64,000 nucleotides of DNA from NCBI RefSeq assembly GCF_038024065.1, contig NZ_CP150667.1, forward strand, positions 868,001-932,000, given 5' to 3'. The translations under genes and the position numbers were made by a program. The notes under the pieces are model-generated. The model had not been told where the DNA came from. It worked only from the letters and a program-made list of their open reading frames with translations, and did no database searches. Positions 34,842 through 43,637 of this stretch are shown here, piece by piece (positions within the stretch are counted from its first letter, which is position 1; each line of letters opens with the position of its first letter). The stretch comes from Polaribacter sejongensis (GTDB lineage: Bacteria; Bacteroidota; Bacteroidia; Flavobacteriales; Flavobacteriaceae).

Positions 34842-36869
34842 TTAAATTTTTCCGTAATATTTTCTAATAAACCATTCTATTGATAACAAGCCTGTAACAA
34901 CAAACAAAACCCATTTCCAGTCTATTAAGTTTTGGTCTTTACTGATTGATTTTTGTGTTGTATAAAATGATTTATCTTCTAAAAGAATTTTCTTTAATTC
35001 CTCTATTTCATCTTTAAAAAACAGCTTTCCTCCTGTTCTATTTGCCAATTTTTGCAACTTTTCTGAATCTGCATTGGTAAACTGCTCTTCTATTTGATAC
35101 TCAGTAACTTTAAACTTACCGTACCTGTGTATATTTTGTCCATTTACCGAAACTTTATAATCATAGTCTCCAGCAATAAGGTTTTCTATTTCCGTTTGAT
35201 AAGCGTTATTTATTAACGAAAAAGGATTATTTACAACTTCTTTTGTTGCTGAATTCGTAACAGTGATCTCTAAGGAAGCTCTTGAATCAAACAGGTAATT
35301 TTTGTCTGTATAAAATGCTGATATTTGAATGGTAGCATTGGCAGGATACAAACTTTCCGCATTAACTTCTAAGCGATTTCTCTTTTTATTGGACGCTAAA
35401 TACTGAACTAAATTTCCAATAAAAGCATCAAAATCTTGAAAGGAATTTGAGTTTAAAAAACTAGTCGCTCTCCACTTCCACAAACCTTCGCCAAACAAAA
35501 CACCAGATTTTTGATTGTTCTCTTCTAAGGTTACCAGCAAAGGTTGCTTGGTTTCTAAACCATTTATATTTTGATACAATAATATTTGATGTTCTTTAGA
35601 AATGTCAACCGATCCAAACTGATCTTTAAGTGGTGGAAATTGATTAAAACCAATATCTTTTTGTAAAAAAGTTAAAAAGGAATCACTAAAAATGGCTCCA
35701 TAATTCTCTGTTTGATTCAGTGTGTTTTTCTTGAATCCTAATTGTTGTTTGTTGATAAAATTCCAATCTGAATTTGTTCCTGAAATTAAAAGATAATTGT
35801 TATTATTCGTTTTAACCTCATTTAAAACCTTGTTAAACTTATTGTTCGGTTGATTAAAAATAACTAACTGATAATCATTGATATTGAATTTAAATTTATC
35901 AATTAAAAAAACATCTACAGAACGTTGTTTATTACTTTCTATTGATTTTTTTAAAACACCTAAATCTGGATGAAGAACCGAAGTTAAAATCAATACTTTT
36001 GTTTGTTCATCGATTACTTCTACAGAGAAAATTTTGCTATTATTCTTTGTGTTTTTCTCTCCTTCTATCTTATTAATTGATGCTGTGTAATATTGAAGTC
36101 CTTCTTTACTTGAAGTTATATTTGTTAAAATTGTTTGAATATTATTCGTTTCTGAGAACTGTATGTTTTTAGTAAAAACAGTTTTTCCTTCTTTGTAAAT
36201 CGAAAACTGAGAAGACACATTTTCCTTACCTTCATAATTCAGAAACACTTCAACCGGAAATTTATTTTTTATGTAGCTGTACTTATTTACATTTAACTGA
36301 GCAATTTTTAAATCTTTATATTGAACAGTATCACCAAAAACAATGGGATATATTTTTTGCTTAGAATTGATAAACTCATAATCATTGCCAATCGTTTGGT
36401 TTCCGTCTGATAATAAGATTATCGGCGCAATTTTATCCTCATACAAATCATTTGCAGCCGTTATTGCTTTAGACACATTGGTTTCATTCTCTATAAAAGA
36501 AAGTGAATCTAAGGGCTTTAGATCACTTCCGAAACTAAAGCTATTGATATCAAATTTCTCATTAATGCTTTTATCGTTTTTAATTTCTGATAAAAATATT
36601 GTAATGTTCTTCGTTTCGTTAAAAAAAGGAATGGATTTAGAATCATCAACTAATACAGTTAAAATAGGTTTTGTATTTATGAGTTCTATTTTTTTAATCG
36701 TTGGGTTTATCAGTAATAAAAGCAACAAAAAAAGACTCATTGTTCTTAAAACAAATAATATAACATTGATTTTAGCCTTATTTTTTTCTTTAAAAAAGTA
36801 CTGAAAATACGCTACCGAAAGACTCAGTAACAGGGCTAAAATAATATATAGAATTGTAATTGTTTGCAA
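34842..36869 (-). CDS. vWA-like membrane protein (BatA-type architecture)
   Basis: A 675-aa protein with two N-terminal helices (about 5-25 and 37-57), a large extracytoplasmic part, and a C-terminal helix (WKWVLFVVTGLLSIEWFI). Right after the second helix comes a von Willebrand A-like domain: VLVDDSKSIPFF holds the D-x-S-x-S MIDAS triad near residue 75 and ILLSDGNQT the later Asp. The middle includes a glutamine-amidotransferase-like stretch (QKSGVLFGEGLWKW). This matches the C-terminal-anchored vWA/BatA-like proteins frequent in Bacteroidota, of unknown role in envelope integrity. A thioesterase gene follows. Confidence 0.82.
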   Translation of the reverse strand: MQTITILYIILALLLSLSVAYFQYFFKEKNKAKINVILFVLRTMSLFLLLLLLINPTIKKIELINTKPILTVLVDDSKSIPFFNETKNITIFLSEIKNDKSINEKFDINSFSFGSDLKPLDSLSFIENETNVSKAITAANDLYEDKIAPIILLSDGNQTIGNDYEFINSKQKIYPIVFGDTVQYKDLKIAQLNVNKYSYIKNKFPVEVFLNYEGKENVSSQFSIYKEGKTVFTKNIQFSETNNIQTILTNITSSKEGLQYYTASINKIEGEKNTKNNSKIFSVEVIDEQTKVLILTSVLHPDLGVLKKSIESNKQRSVDVFLIDKFKFNINDYQLVIFNQPNNKFNKVLNEVKTNNNNYLLISGTNSDWNFINKQQLGFKKNTLNQTENYGAIFSDSFLTFLQKDIGFNQFPPLKDQFGSVDISKEHQILLYQNINGLETKQPLLVTLEENNQKSGVLFGEGLWKWRATSFLNSNSFQDFDAFIGNLVQYLASNKKRNRLEVNAESLYPANATIQISAFYTDKNYLFDSRASLEITVTNSATKEVVNNPFSLINNAYQTEIENLIAGDYDYKVSVNGQNIHRYGKFKVTEYQIEEQFTNADSEKLQKLANRTGGKLFFKDEIEELKKILLEDKSFYTTQKSISKDQNLIDWKWVLFVVTGLLSIEWFIRKYYGKI

Positions 36870-36936
36870 TGATTTTTATTTATGTGAAATATATAAAGAA
36901 CTATTTTAAAATGAGTGTTATTTTTTTAGAGTCTTT

Positions 36937-37785
36937 CTATGAATTATCTAATTTAGATTTGTACCAAATATTTAAAATTAAACCACCAATAATTAATGCG
37001 ATTCCTAAAAAACTATAAAAAGTATAAATTTCTCCGAATAAGAAAACGCCAAAAGTAGCTGTATAAATAACCTCAAAATATTTAATTGGTGCCACTATAT
37101 TTGTCGAAGCGGTCTGAAAAGCTTTGGTCATAAAAACCTGCCCTACATAACCCAAAATACCTAAAAGTAATAAAAACAACCATTCAATTCCTTTAGGAGT
37201 TGTCCAGTTATTTATAGAAAGTATACCTCCTAAAACAGTAGCAAACATCATAAAATAATTTACTACTACAAGAGGGTGTTCACTCTTACCAATTTTATTA
37301 ATAATTACATAAACTAAGCCGCTAAGTACAGAAGCTAGTAAAACCAAGATTAAACCCGTTGTATTTATTTGATGATCAAATCCTTTTAACACAAAAACAC
37401 CTACAAGTGAAATTACAAAAAAGCCCCATTGTAAAGGTTTAATTTTCTCCTTTAATAAAAATACCGCAAAAATAGCGGAAAAAATCGGAGCAATATACCT
37501 TATGGAAACCGCAGTACCAATAGATAAATACTTTATAGACATAAAAAAAAGACTCATTGAAGTTGTTCCTGCTATCGCTCTTAAAATTAGTGATTTATTA
37601 TTTTTACCAATCATTGGTATTTTATTTTTTAATAAAAAACCAACCGTAAAAAAAAGTGATCCTAAAGACCTAAAAAAAACGATTTCAAAAGTAGGAATAC
37701 CTTTTAAATATTTAACAGTAGAATTCATGCAGGCAAAAGCTAAAGTGCTTATCAACATGTATTTTATGGCTCTTTTTACTTCCAA
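36937..37785 (-). CDS. DMT-superfamily transporter (EamA domains)
   Basis: A 282-aa protein with ten hydrophobic helices in two EamA repeats. Signature stretches are VSIRYIAPIFSAIFAVFLLK in repeat 1 and IVAPIKYFEVIYTATFGVFL in repeat 2. The start is TTG at 37783-37785 (MEVKRAIKYML...); a later ATG at 37758 is possible but would trim the basic N-tail that precedes helix 1. It is 9 bp downstream of the MFS gene, hence the third gene of a transporter operon. The substrate is unknown; DMT proteins export amino acids or other metabolites. Confidence 0.9.
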   Translation of the reverse strand: MEVKRAIKYMLISTLAFACMNSTVKYLKGIPTFEIVFFRSLGSLFFTVGFLLKNKIPMIGKNNKSLILRAIAGTTSMSLFFMSIKYLSIGTAVSIRYIAPIFSAIFAVFLLKEKIKPLQWGFFVISLVGVFVLKGFDHQINTTGLILVLLASVLSGLVYVIINKIGKSEHPLVVVNYFMMFATVLGGILSINNWTTPKGIEWLFLLLLGILGYVGQVFMTKAFQTASTNIVAPIKYFEVIYTATFGVFLFGEIYTFYSFLGIALIIGGLILNIWYKSKLDNS

Positions 37786-37794
37786 AACTAATCT

Positions 37795-39117
37795 TTATTT
37801 ATCTGTTATTTTATCTGGTTTCTTTAAACTCAAAGAACCTATAAATAAAAAAACTAAAAAAGGAATTAACACATAACTTACATAACGATAACTCCCTAAA
37901 CTCGTAAAACAATAACTAAATAAACTTGGCGCCAAAGCACTTGCAATAACCAAAAAACTCATTACTTTTCCGGTAATAGCACCTAAATACTCTCTTCCAA
38001 AATAACGTGGCCAAGTAACTGCATTTACCACTGCAAAAAGTCCGCTGTAGGTTCCTAAACCAATTATCAATAAATAAATCCCCATAGCATCATCTAAAAC
38101 TAAAAGTCCTATAGAAGCTATAATTCCACTAAAAAGCATAATGAATAAATATATTTTATGCGCTATATAATCACTTAAGATGTTTGCTACTGTAGATACA
38201 GAAATAGCAATGATAGAAATTGGCAGAAAAACAGCAATTGCTTCTGTTTTATCATAGCCTTGTGTATTAAAAATTGAAATTACATGAAAGGTAAAGCCTG
38301 TAGTAAAAAAACTATTAAAAGCTAATGCCAAACCAAACATCCAAAAGGCACGTGTTTTTTTGGCTTCCTCTAACGTAAAATTAACCTCTATAATTTCTAC
38401 GTTCTTTTTTTTAGTTTTCTTTTTAGAAAGAAAACCATCCGGAATTAAGCCAAAATCTTCTGGCTTGTTTCTGTAAAATTGAAGAATTAAAAAACTAAAA
38501 ATAAACAAACAGACTGCTAATATCTGCCAACTTACCTCCCAACCTTTTTCATCAATTAAATAATTAAATAAGATTGGTGAACTAGAAAAACCTAATGAAA
38601 CGGTAATACTACTAATAGAATTTACCTTACCTCGGTTTTTATCAAACCACATCATTACCATATTTCTAGAAGCCATTGTGAGTACACCTTGACCACAAAA
38701 ACGAACAAGAAAAAACAAAACACACAACAATACAAAAGGAATAAACCAAGATTTTGTGTTTAAAAAAAGTTTAAGAACATCACTAATTCCTTCCGCAAAA
38801 GAAAAAATAATTAACGAGACTGCTAAAAAGAATGCTGCAAAAAAAGCAACATATCTTGCTCCGAATTTATCAAATAATCTTCCGGCCTTTGTAACAAAAA
38901 AAGCACTTAACAAGGTACCAATTAAGTATGCATTACTAAATTGGTTTCGAGTTAAACCCAAGGCATCTTTTACAGGATCTGTAAAAACAGAAACTCCTAC
39001 AGTCTGACCAGGAATACTGAACAAAACACCAATACTGCCAAAAACTAAGACTACATATCCGTAAAAAAAAGGCCATTTTTTAGGATTTATAAAAGAAAAT
39101 GAATTTTCGTTTTTCAC
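37795..39117 (-). CDS. Major facilitator superfamily transporter (oxalate/formate antiporter-like)
   Basis: A 440-aa MFS transporter with twelve hydrophobic helices. GRLFDKFGARYVAFF between helices 2 and 3 is the MFS motif A (G-x-x-x-D-x-x-G-x-R). A charged central loop near residues 215-235 (KKKTKKKNVEIIEVNF) splits the two halves. Overall pattern and the SIPGQTVGVSVFTDPVKDAL opening fit the OFA subfamily. The start codon is GTG (39115-39117), only 4 bp after the stop of the upstream DMT gene, so the pair is translationally linked. Substrate unknown. Confidence 0.92.
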   Translation of the reverse strand: MKNENSFSFINPKKWPFFYGYVVLVFGSIGVLFSIPGQTVGVSVFTDPVKDALGLTRNQFSNAYLIGTLLSAFFVTKAGRLFDKFGARYVAFFAAFFLAVSLIIFSFAEGISDVLKLFLNTKSWFIPFVLLCVLFFLVRFCGQGVLTMASRNMVMMWFDKNRGKVNSISSITVSLGFSSSPILFNYLIDEKGWEVSWQILAVCLFIFSFLILQFYRNKPEDFGLIPDGFLSKKKTKKKNVEIIEVNFTLEEAKKTRAFWMFGLALAFNSFFTTGFTFHVISIFNTQGYDKTEAIAVFLPISIIAISVSTVANILSDYIAHKIYLFIMLFSGIIASIGLLVLDDAMGIYLLIIGLGTYSGLFAVVNAVTWPRYFGREYLGAITGKVMSFLVIASALAPSLFSYCFTSLGSYRYVSYVLIPFLVFLFIGSLSLKKPDKITDK

Positions 39118-39121
39118 GTAT

Positions 39122-40042
39122 CTAAGGTTTTATAACTTCTTCTGCATCTACCTTTGCAATCCTTTTTCTAGAGGTAATAAAATAGACACCTGTTAATAAA
39201 ACCATAGACGCAAGAATAGACTGACTTGTAAGTACTTCATCTAAAAAGTACCATCCTAAAAGCATTGCTATAATAGGATTTACATAAGCAGAAGTAGCAA
39301 CTTTATCTGGAGACACTAATTTTAGCAAATAATTAAAGGCTGTAAAAGCAATAATACTTCCAAAAACAACCAACATACCCATAGAATACTTCACTTCTTG
39401 AGACCAGTCTAAAGGAGAAGTCATGGTTTCACCAAAAGAAAAACTCATTATAATTAGAAACAAACCAGCAAACAACGTCTGGTACCCTGTAGTAATAAAG
39501 AAGTTTTTAGGCAAATCTGCTTTAGACACGAACACGCCGCCATAACTCCAACTTAACACACAGGTTAAAATCATAAAAATACCTAGTAAACTACCTTCTG
39601 ATGCAGTAATAGATTGTTGACTCACCAATAAATACATTCCCAGAATACCCAAAGAAACACCAATTATAGATTGTTTCTGCATTGGTTTTCTATCTATCAG
39701 TCGTAATAATATTAAAACAAATAATGGCTGCGTAGAGGCTAACAAAGCAGCAAAACCACTATCTAAATATACAAGTGCCCATACAAAAACACCGTTACCA
39801 TACACTAAGAAAAAAAAGCCAGAGATACAGCAGTTAATTAGTTGTTTTCTTGTAATTCTAAGATCTAATTTCAAGATTTTAGAAATGATCATTATTAAAA
39901 TCCCAGCCCCTGAAAAACGTAACGAAGCCATAAAAAATGGAGGTAACGCCGTTACCGCGATTTTATTAAATAAATAAGTGGAACCCCATACAATGTATAT
40001 TGTAAAAAAGGCTAAAACAATTAATATTTTTGATTTTTTCAA
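39122..40042 (-). CDS. DMT-superfamily transporter (EamA domains), start revised to TTG
   Basis: A 306-aa EamA-family transporter with ten helices (FTIYIVWGSTYLFNKIAV opens the first; IPLYGNG-type turns recur). A minus-strand -7 box TATCTTTG occupies 40061-40068, so a start at the in-frame TTG at 40061-40063 would fall inside the promoter. The next good start is TTG at 40040-40042, giving MKKSKILIVLAFFTIYIVWG, a normal EamA N-terminus with a 5' leader of about 13 nt. It heads an operon with the MFS and second DMT genes. Substrate unknown. Confidence 0.88.
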   Translation of the reverse strand: MKKSKILIVLAFFTIYIVWGSTYLFNKIAVTALPPFFMASLRFSGAGILIMIISKILKLDLRITRKQLINCCISGFFFLVYGNGVFVWALVYLDSGFAALLASTQPLFVLILLRLIDRKPMQKQSIIGVSLGILGMYLLVSQQSITASEGSLLGIFMILTCVLSWSYGGVFVSKADLPKNFFITTGYQTLFAGLFLIIMSFSFGETMTSPLDWSQEVKYSMGMLVVFGSIIAFTAFNYLLKLVSPDKVATSAYVNPIIAMLLGWYFLDEVLTSQSILASMVLLTGVYFITSRKRIAKVDAEEVIKP

Positions 40043-40060
40043 AACAAGTAATTTATCAAC

Positions 40061-40068
40061 CAAAGATA
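40061..40068 (-). promoter_or_regulatory. -7 box (TATCTTTG) of the transporter operon
   Basis: CAAAGATA on the plus strand reads TATCTTTG on the minus strand, an exact match to TAnnTTTG, about 20 bp upstream of the favoured TTG start. A clear -33 partner was not seen. Confidence 0.5.
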
Positions 40069-40140
40069 AATATAGAAAGGCTATAAATAAAATTACTGCT
40101 TAACCTATTTTGCATTAAAATTAACCTCGTATAAAATTTT

Positions 40141-40170
40141 AAACCTCACAAGTATTTACTTGTGAGGTTT
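40141..40170. terminator. Palindromic AACCTCACAAG hairpin (terminator)
   Basis: A perfect 14-bp stem (AAACCTCACAAGTA / TACTTGTGAGGTTT) with a 2-nt centre lies between the transporter operon promoter and the stop of the YiaA/B gene. It resembles the AACCTCACAGG hairpin at 48237-48269, so it is also a member of a dispersed palindrome family. Confidence 0.65.
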
Positions 40171-40194
40171 TGGTTATCTAAAACCATTACTAAA

Positions 40195-40683
40195 CTAACT
40201 CTTCTCTTCTTCTGTTTTATTGTTAATATAATCGATATCTCTTGTATTTTTTTGTACAGAAATGGCACCAAATAAACTTAATAAGAATGAAATTCCATAA
40301 AATCCTTTTTCACTTAAAAGAAAATCTGCATTCCTCAGTCCTATGATTAATAACAGTATCGCAGCAAGAACCACTACCCAACTAATTCCGTAGTACATTT
40401 CACTAACTTTTATCTCTTCTGCTTTATCTCTCACCGCTTTTTGTAGGGAAATTACAGCGTAAATACCCATTAAAAGAATAGCGAAATAAAATCCTTTTTC
40501 ATTTAATTCAATCGAGGCATTCCACAAACCGATACAGTAAGAAACTAGACCAATTATTAAAGCTCCCCAAGAAGCACCAACATAAGCAGAAGTTGGTTTT
40601 GAATTTAACTCATTATTTACTTTTTTCTTTTTACTTTCTTTTTTAGTTTCTTCATTAATTGAAGATGTTGTTTGATAATTCAT
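40195..40683 (-). CDS. YiaA/YiaB family inner-membrane protein
   Basis: A 162-aa protein. After a charged cytoplasmic tail of about 40 residues, two copies of a two-helix YiaAB module follow (ALIIGLVSYCIGLWNASIEL...EKGFYFAILLMGIYAVIS and VVLAAILLLIIGLRNADFLL...EKGFYGISFLLSLFGAIS). I chose the ATG at 40681-40683; an in-frame ATG 36 bp upstream only adds a short hydrophobic run. Function unknown; linked in E. coli to envelope stress by annotation only. It is transcribed divergently from the helical protein at 40834. Confidence 0.88.
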   Translation of the reverse strand: MNYQTTSSINEETKKESKKKKVNNELNSKPTSAYVGASWGALIIGLVSYCIGLWNASIELNEKGFYFAILLMGIYAVISLQKAVRDKAEEIKVSEMYYGISWVVVLAAILLLIIGLRNADFLLSEKGFYGISFLLSLFGAISVQKNTRDIDYINNKTEEEKS

Positions 40684-40754
40684 AATATTTAGTTTAATAA
40701 TTATGATACAAATTTGCAACCCTTTTAAAGTTATAAGAATTCAATTTACAACAA

Positions 40755-40835
40755 TTACTGACGATATAATTTTAACAAAACATATAAAATTTAATAAATT
40801 TATTATATTTACAATCTATTTACTGACGATATAAT
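40755..40835. repeat. Exact 16-bp direct repeat TTACTGACGATATAAT
   Basis: TTACTGACGATATAAT occurs at 40755-40770 and again at 40820-40835, with 49 bp between copies. The second copy ends inside the ATG (40834) of the downstream gene. Both are in the same orientation in the divergent region, so they are candidates for a paired regulator site or a small duplication. Confidence 0.7.
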
Positions 40836-42333
40836 GATAAATTTAAAAGAAGTATTAAACACTTTTACTAGAGAACAACAACAAGATTTTCTTTCTTACC
40901 TTGACAAAAAAAACAAAAGGAAAGATGCTAAAAACTGTCAATTAGTAAACCTTTTGCTAGAAGACAATTTATCATCTACAGAAATTTCTGAAAAATTATA
41001 CGGCAAACAAAATAAAGTAGCTTTACATGCACTTAGAAAACGTTTGTTTCAATCTCTTATAGATTTTACAGCAAACACAAGTATGAAAGAAGAAAATTCA
41101 ATCGATATTCTTTTGATAAAAAACATTCTATCTGCTAGGTACTTTCTTAAAAAGGGACAACTAAAAGTTGGGTATCAAATTTTAGACAAAACCATCGTAA
41201 CGGCAAATGAATACCAATTATTTGCAATTTTAAATGAAGTATATCATACGAAAATTCAATATGCACATTTAAACCCAGACATAAACCTAGAGAAGTTAAT
41301 CGCCGATTTTAAAGAGAATCAAAATAAACTTATTTTAGAAGACCAACTAAATATTGCGTACGCTAAAATTAGAACTTCATTGGCTAATTATCGTCAAAAC
41401 AAATCTAATATTGATATTAAAAAATTGATAGATCTTGTTTTAAAAGAACAAGACATTGCAATTAATGATTCTTTATCCTTTAAATCATTATATCAAATTA
41501 TTAAGATAACAAGCATATCATCTGCTCAAAAATTTGATTATTATAATATTGACGAATTCATTATCGAAACATATCAAATTATTCAAAATCATACATCAAA
41601 GGACAAACAACTTAATTATCACTTAGAGGTTTTGTATTTAATTGCGAACGTACTTTTTAGAAACAAGAAATTTGAAGAATCCGAACACTATTTAAAATTG
41701 ATGCTCTTTTACATGAATGCAGAAAATAAAAAATATTATAATGACTTTATTCAGAAATATGATTTATTACACGCTCTTAACTTAAACTACACAAATAAAC
41801 AAGTAAAAGCTATTTCTTTATTAGCGCCTTATATCGATAAAAAAAATACAACTATTGTTTCACAATTAGACTTCTCACTTTCTTTAATTGTTTTTTATTA
41901 CCAGCATAAATCCTTAGAAAAAGCTCAAAAAATAGTATCTAAATTTTACCATACGGACAAATGGTATATCGAAAAAGCAGGAATTATTTGGACCATCAAA
42001 AAAAACCTAATTGAAATTTTATTACAAATAGATTTAGGAAATATTGATTTGGTAGATTCAAGGTTAAAAAGCTTTAAAAGAAACTATTTCTCTAAACTTT
42101 TAGACATGAATCAAGAAAAGGTAATTACCTATTTAAAATTAGTAGAAATCTATTATAAAAACCCAGAAGTAGCCACTACAATAGCCTTTAAAGAAAAAGT
42201 ACAAACTTCATTTGACTGGTTAGACACCAAAAAAGAAGATATTTTTATGATGAGTTTCTTTGCTTGGTTAAAAGCAAAAATGACCAAACAAGATATGTAT
42301 TTGGTCACTTTAGATTTGATAATAAATAAATAA
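40834..42333 (+). CDS. Large helical repeat protein of unknown function
   Basis: A 499-aa protein with no signal peptide or membrane segment. The first ~80 residues (LNTFTREQQQDFLSYLDKKN; LSSTEISEKLYGKQNKVALH) look like a small helical, possibly DNA- or protein-binding domain. The rest reads as paired amphipathic helices about 35-40 residues apart, suggesting degenerate TPR-like repeats (KFEESEHYLKLMLFYMNAEN is the clearest). I do not recognise a named family, but long helical proteins of this type are common in Bacteroidota. Transcription is divergent from the YiaA/B gene across the direct repeat. Confidence 0.75.
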   Translation: MINLKEVLNTFTREQQQDFLSYLDKKNKRKDAKNCQLVNLLLEDNLSSTEISEKLYGKQNKVALHALRKRLFQSLIDFTANTSMKEENSIDILLIKNILSARYFLKKGQLKVGYQILDKTIVTANEYQLFAILNEVYHTKIQYAHLNPDINLEKLIADFKENQNKLILEDQLNIAYAKIRTSLANYRQNKSNIDIKKLIDLVLKEQDIAINDSLSFKSLYQIIKITSISSAQKFDYYNIDEFIIETYQIIQNHTSKDKQLNYHLEVLYLIANVLFRNKKFEESEHYLKLMLFYMNAENKKYYNDFIQKYDLLHALNLNYTNKQVKAISLLAPYIDKKNTTIVSQLDFSLSLIVFYYQHKSLEKAQKIVSKFYHTDKWYIEKAGIIWTIKKNLIEILLQIDLGNIDLVDSRLKSFKRNYFSKLLDMNQEKVITYLKLVEIYYKNPEVATTIAFKEKVQTSFDWLDTKKEDIFMMSFFAWLKAKMTKQDMYLVTLDLIINK

Positions 42334-42370
42334 TTATGAAACCACTATTAATCCCGAAAAAAACATCCTT

Positions 42371-42387
42371 TTTGGCACAATACTTGT
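42371..42387 (+). promoter_or_regulatory. Candidate sigma-54 promoter
   Basis: TGGCAC, five bases, then TTGT matches the -24/-12 consensus (TGGCAC-N5-TTGC) at all but the last position. It lies about 37 bp upstream of the ATG at 42424. No activator site was identified. Confidence 0.5.
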
Positions 42388-42423
42388 TAAATTTATAATT
42401 CCTTTTAATTAAAAATGTATATC

Positions 42424-42918
42424 ATGAAACACGTCTATATCTTCCTATTAATTATTTCCTCTTTATTTTTATACAACTGTAGTAAAGACGACAAAGATAT
42501 TGACGTTAGATATACAATAGATGATTTACAAAAAATCCATGGAAATAGCTCTAAAACATGGAAAGTTGAGGCTTTTTACAAAACCTATGAAAATGATGTA
42601 CTTAGCGAACTTAACGAATGTTATACCGATGATGAATATACTTTTTTCTACGATAAAAATGAAGCTCAAGTAACACTTGGTAATATTTCTTGTTACTACG
42701 ATAATCCAACAGAACAAGAAGGTCGATTAACGTATAGTTTCTATGAAGATTCAGGTAAAATTTTCATCAATATTTCTAAAGGAGAAAGTCTTAATGAAAA
42801 TTTTAGAACTGAACTTACTATTCTTGGTTTAGAAGAACTTAGTGAAACTAGAATGGTTTTTACAGCAGGAGATTATCCTTATTATGGAAAAGCTTTAGTT
42901 TTTACATCTGTACCGTAA
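42424..42918 (+). CDS. Hypothetical lipoprotein (lipocalin-like size)
   Basis: A 164-aa lipoprotein: signal MKHVYIFLLIISSLFLYNC with the cysteine at residue 19, then SKDDKDID, the usual charged linker. The ~135-residue body (KTWKVEAFYKTYENDVLSEL; RLTYSFYEDSGKIFINISKG; MVFTAGDYPYYGKALVFTSV) alternates strands and looks like a lipocalin/DUF-type beta-barrel. I do not recognise a named family. I chose the ATG at 42424 because the one 9 bp earlier only adds three residues to the signal. A sigma-54-like promoter precedes it. Confidence 0.75.
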   Translation: MKHVYIFLLIISSLFLYNCSKDDKDIDVRYTIDDLQKIHGNSSKTWKVEAFYKTYENDVLSELNECYTDDEYTFFYDKNEAQVTLGNISCYYDNPTEQEGRLTYSFYEDSGKIFINISKGESLNENFRTELTILGLEELSETRMVFTAGDYPYYGKALVFTSVP

Positions 42919-42933
42919 ACCTTTCAAAAAGTA

Positions 42934-43533
42934 TTATTTATGTCTTCCTTTTAATTCCTCTTCAATGTCTTTTAAAGTGAATCCTTTTGCTTGTAACAAC
43001 ATTAAGTAATGGAACATTAAATCTGCCGATTCATATAAAAACAACTCGTCGTTATTATCCATTGCCTCAATAACAGTTTCTACTGCTTCCTCTCCTACTT
43101 TCTGAGCAACTTTGTTAATTCCTTTAGAAAACAAGCTTGCTACATAAGATTTTTTAGTGTCTTTGTTAGCAACTCTTTCTGTAATTACGTCTTCTAAAGT
43201 AGAAAAGAAACCATAGTTTGGTTTGTTTTCTTCTCCCCAACAAGTACTTGTTCCCTTATGGCAGGTTGGTCCATTCGGATTTACAGAAACTAATAATGTA
43301 TCATTATCACAATCTAGTTTTATATCAACCAAATTCAATACATTTCCACTTTCTTCACCTTTTGTCCAAAGTCTATTTTTAGTTCTAGAAAAGAAAGTAA
43401 CTAATTTAGTTTCTTGTGTTTTAGCAAAAGCTTCTTCATTCATATACCCCAACATCAAAACGTTTTTTGTGGTTGCATCTTGAATGATTGCGGGTACTAA
43501 TCCGTCGTTGTTTTTATTGAAATCTATATTCAT
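42934..43533 (-). CDS. hisIE: Bifunctional phosphoribosyl-AMP cyclohydrolase / phosphoribosyl-ATP pyrophosphatase
   Basis: A 199-aa fusion that carries out the second and third steps of histidine synthesis. The HisI part (1 to about 105) has LVTFFSRTKNRLWTKGEESG and the metal-binding cluster DCDNDTLLVSV...GPTCHKGTSTCW. The HisE part (about 110-199) is helical, with GEEAVETVIEAMDNNDELFL and YESADLMFHYLMLL. It is the last gene of the his operon and converges on the lipoprotein gene with only 15 bp between stops, so a terminator is not obvious. Confidence 0.97.
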   Translation of the reverse strand: MNIDFNKNNDGLVPAIIQDATTKNVLMLGYMNEEAFAKTQETKLVTFFSRTKNRLWTKGEESGNVLNLVDIKLDCDNDTLLVSVNPNGPTCHKGTSTCWGEENKPNYGFFSTLEDVITERVANKDTKKSYVASLFSKGINKVAQKVGEEAVETVIEAMDNNDELFLYESADLMFHYLMLLQAKGFTLKDIEEELKGRHK

Positions 43534-43547
43534 AATTATTGTTTTTT

Positions 43548-43625
43548 GTCATTTCGAAATGAGCTTTTTTTAAGTGATTGAGAAATCTTTATTTTAAAAT
43601 ATTTCTCATTATTCTTCAGAATGAC
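43548..43625. repeat. GTCAT...ATGAC palindromic repeat between hisIE and hisF
   Basis: Starts GTCATTTCGAAATGAGC, contains TGATTGAGAAATCTT, and ends CAGAATGAC. It is the same family as 15691-15774 and 45291-45375. It fills almost the entire gap between the two his genes. Confidence 0.78.
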
Positions 43626-43637
43626 ATTGTAATTTTT

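Noticed and set aside
36385..36804. 139-codon open frame opposite the vWA-type gene
   Set aside because: Antisense shadow of the MIDAS region of a well-supported gene; hydrophobic by complement only.
40043..40063. TTG at 40063 as start of the DMT transporter
   Set aside because: It is part of the TATCTTTG promoter box; the TTG at 40042 gives a normal EamA N-terminus and a short leader.
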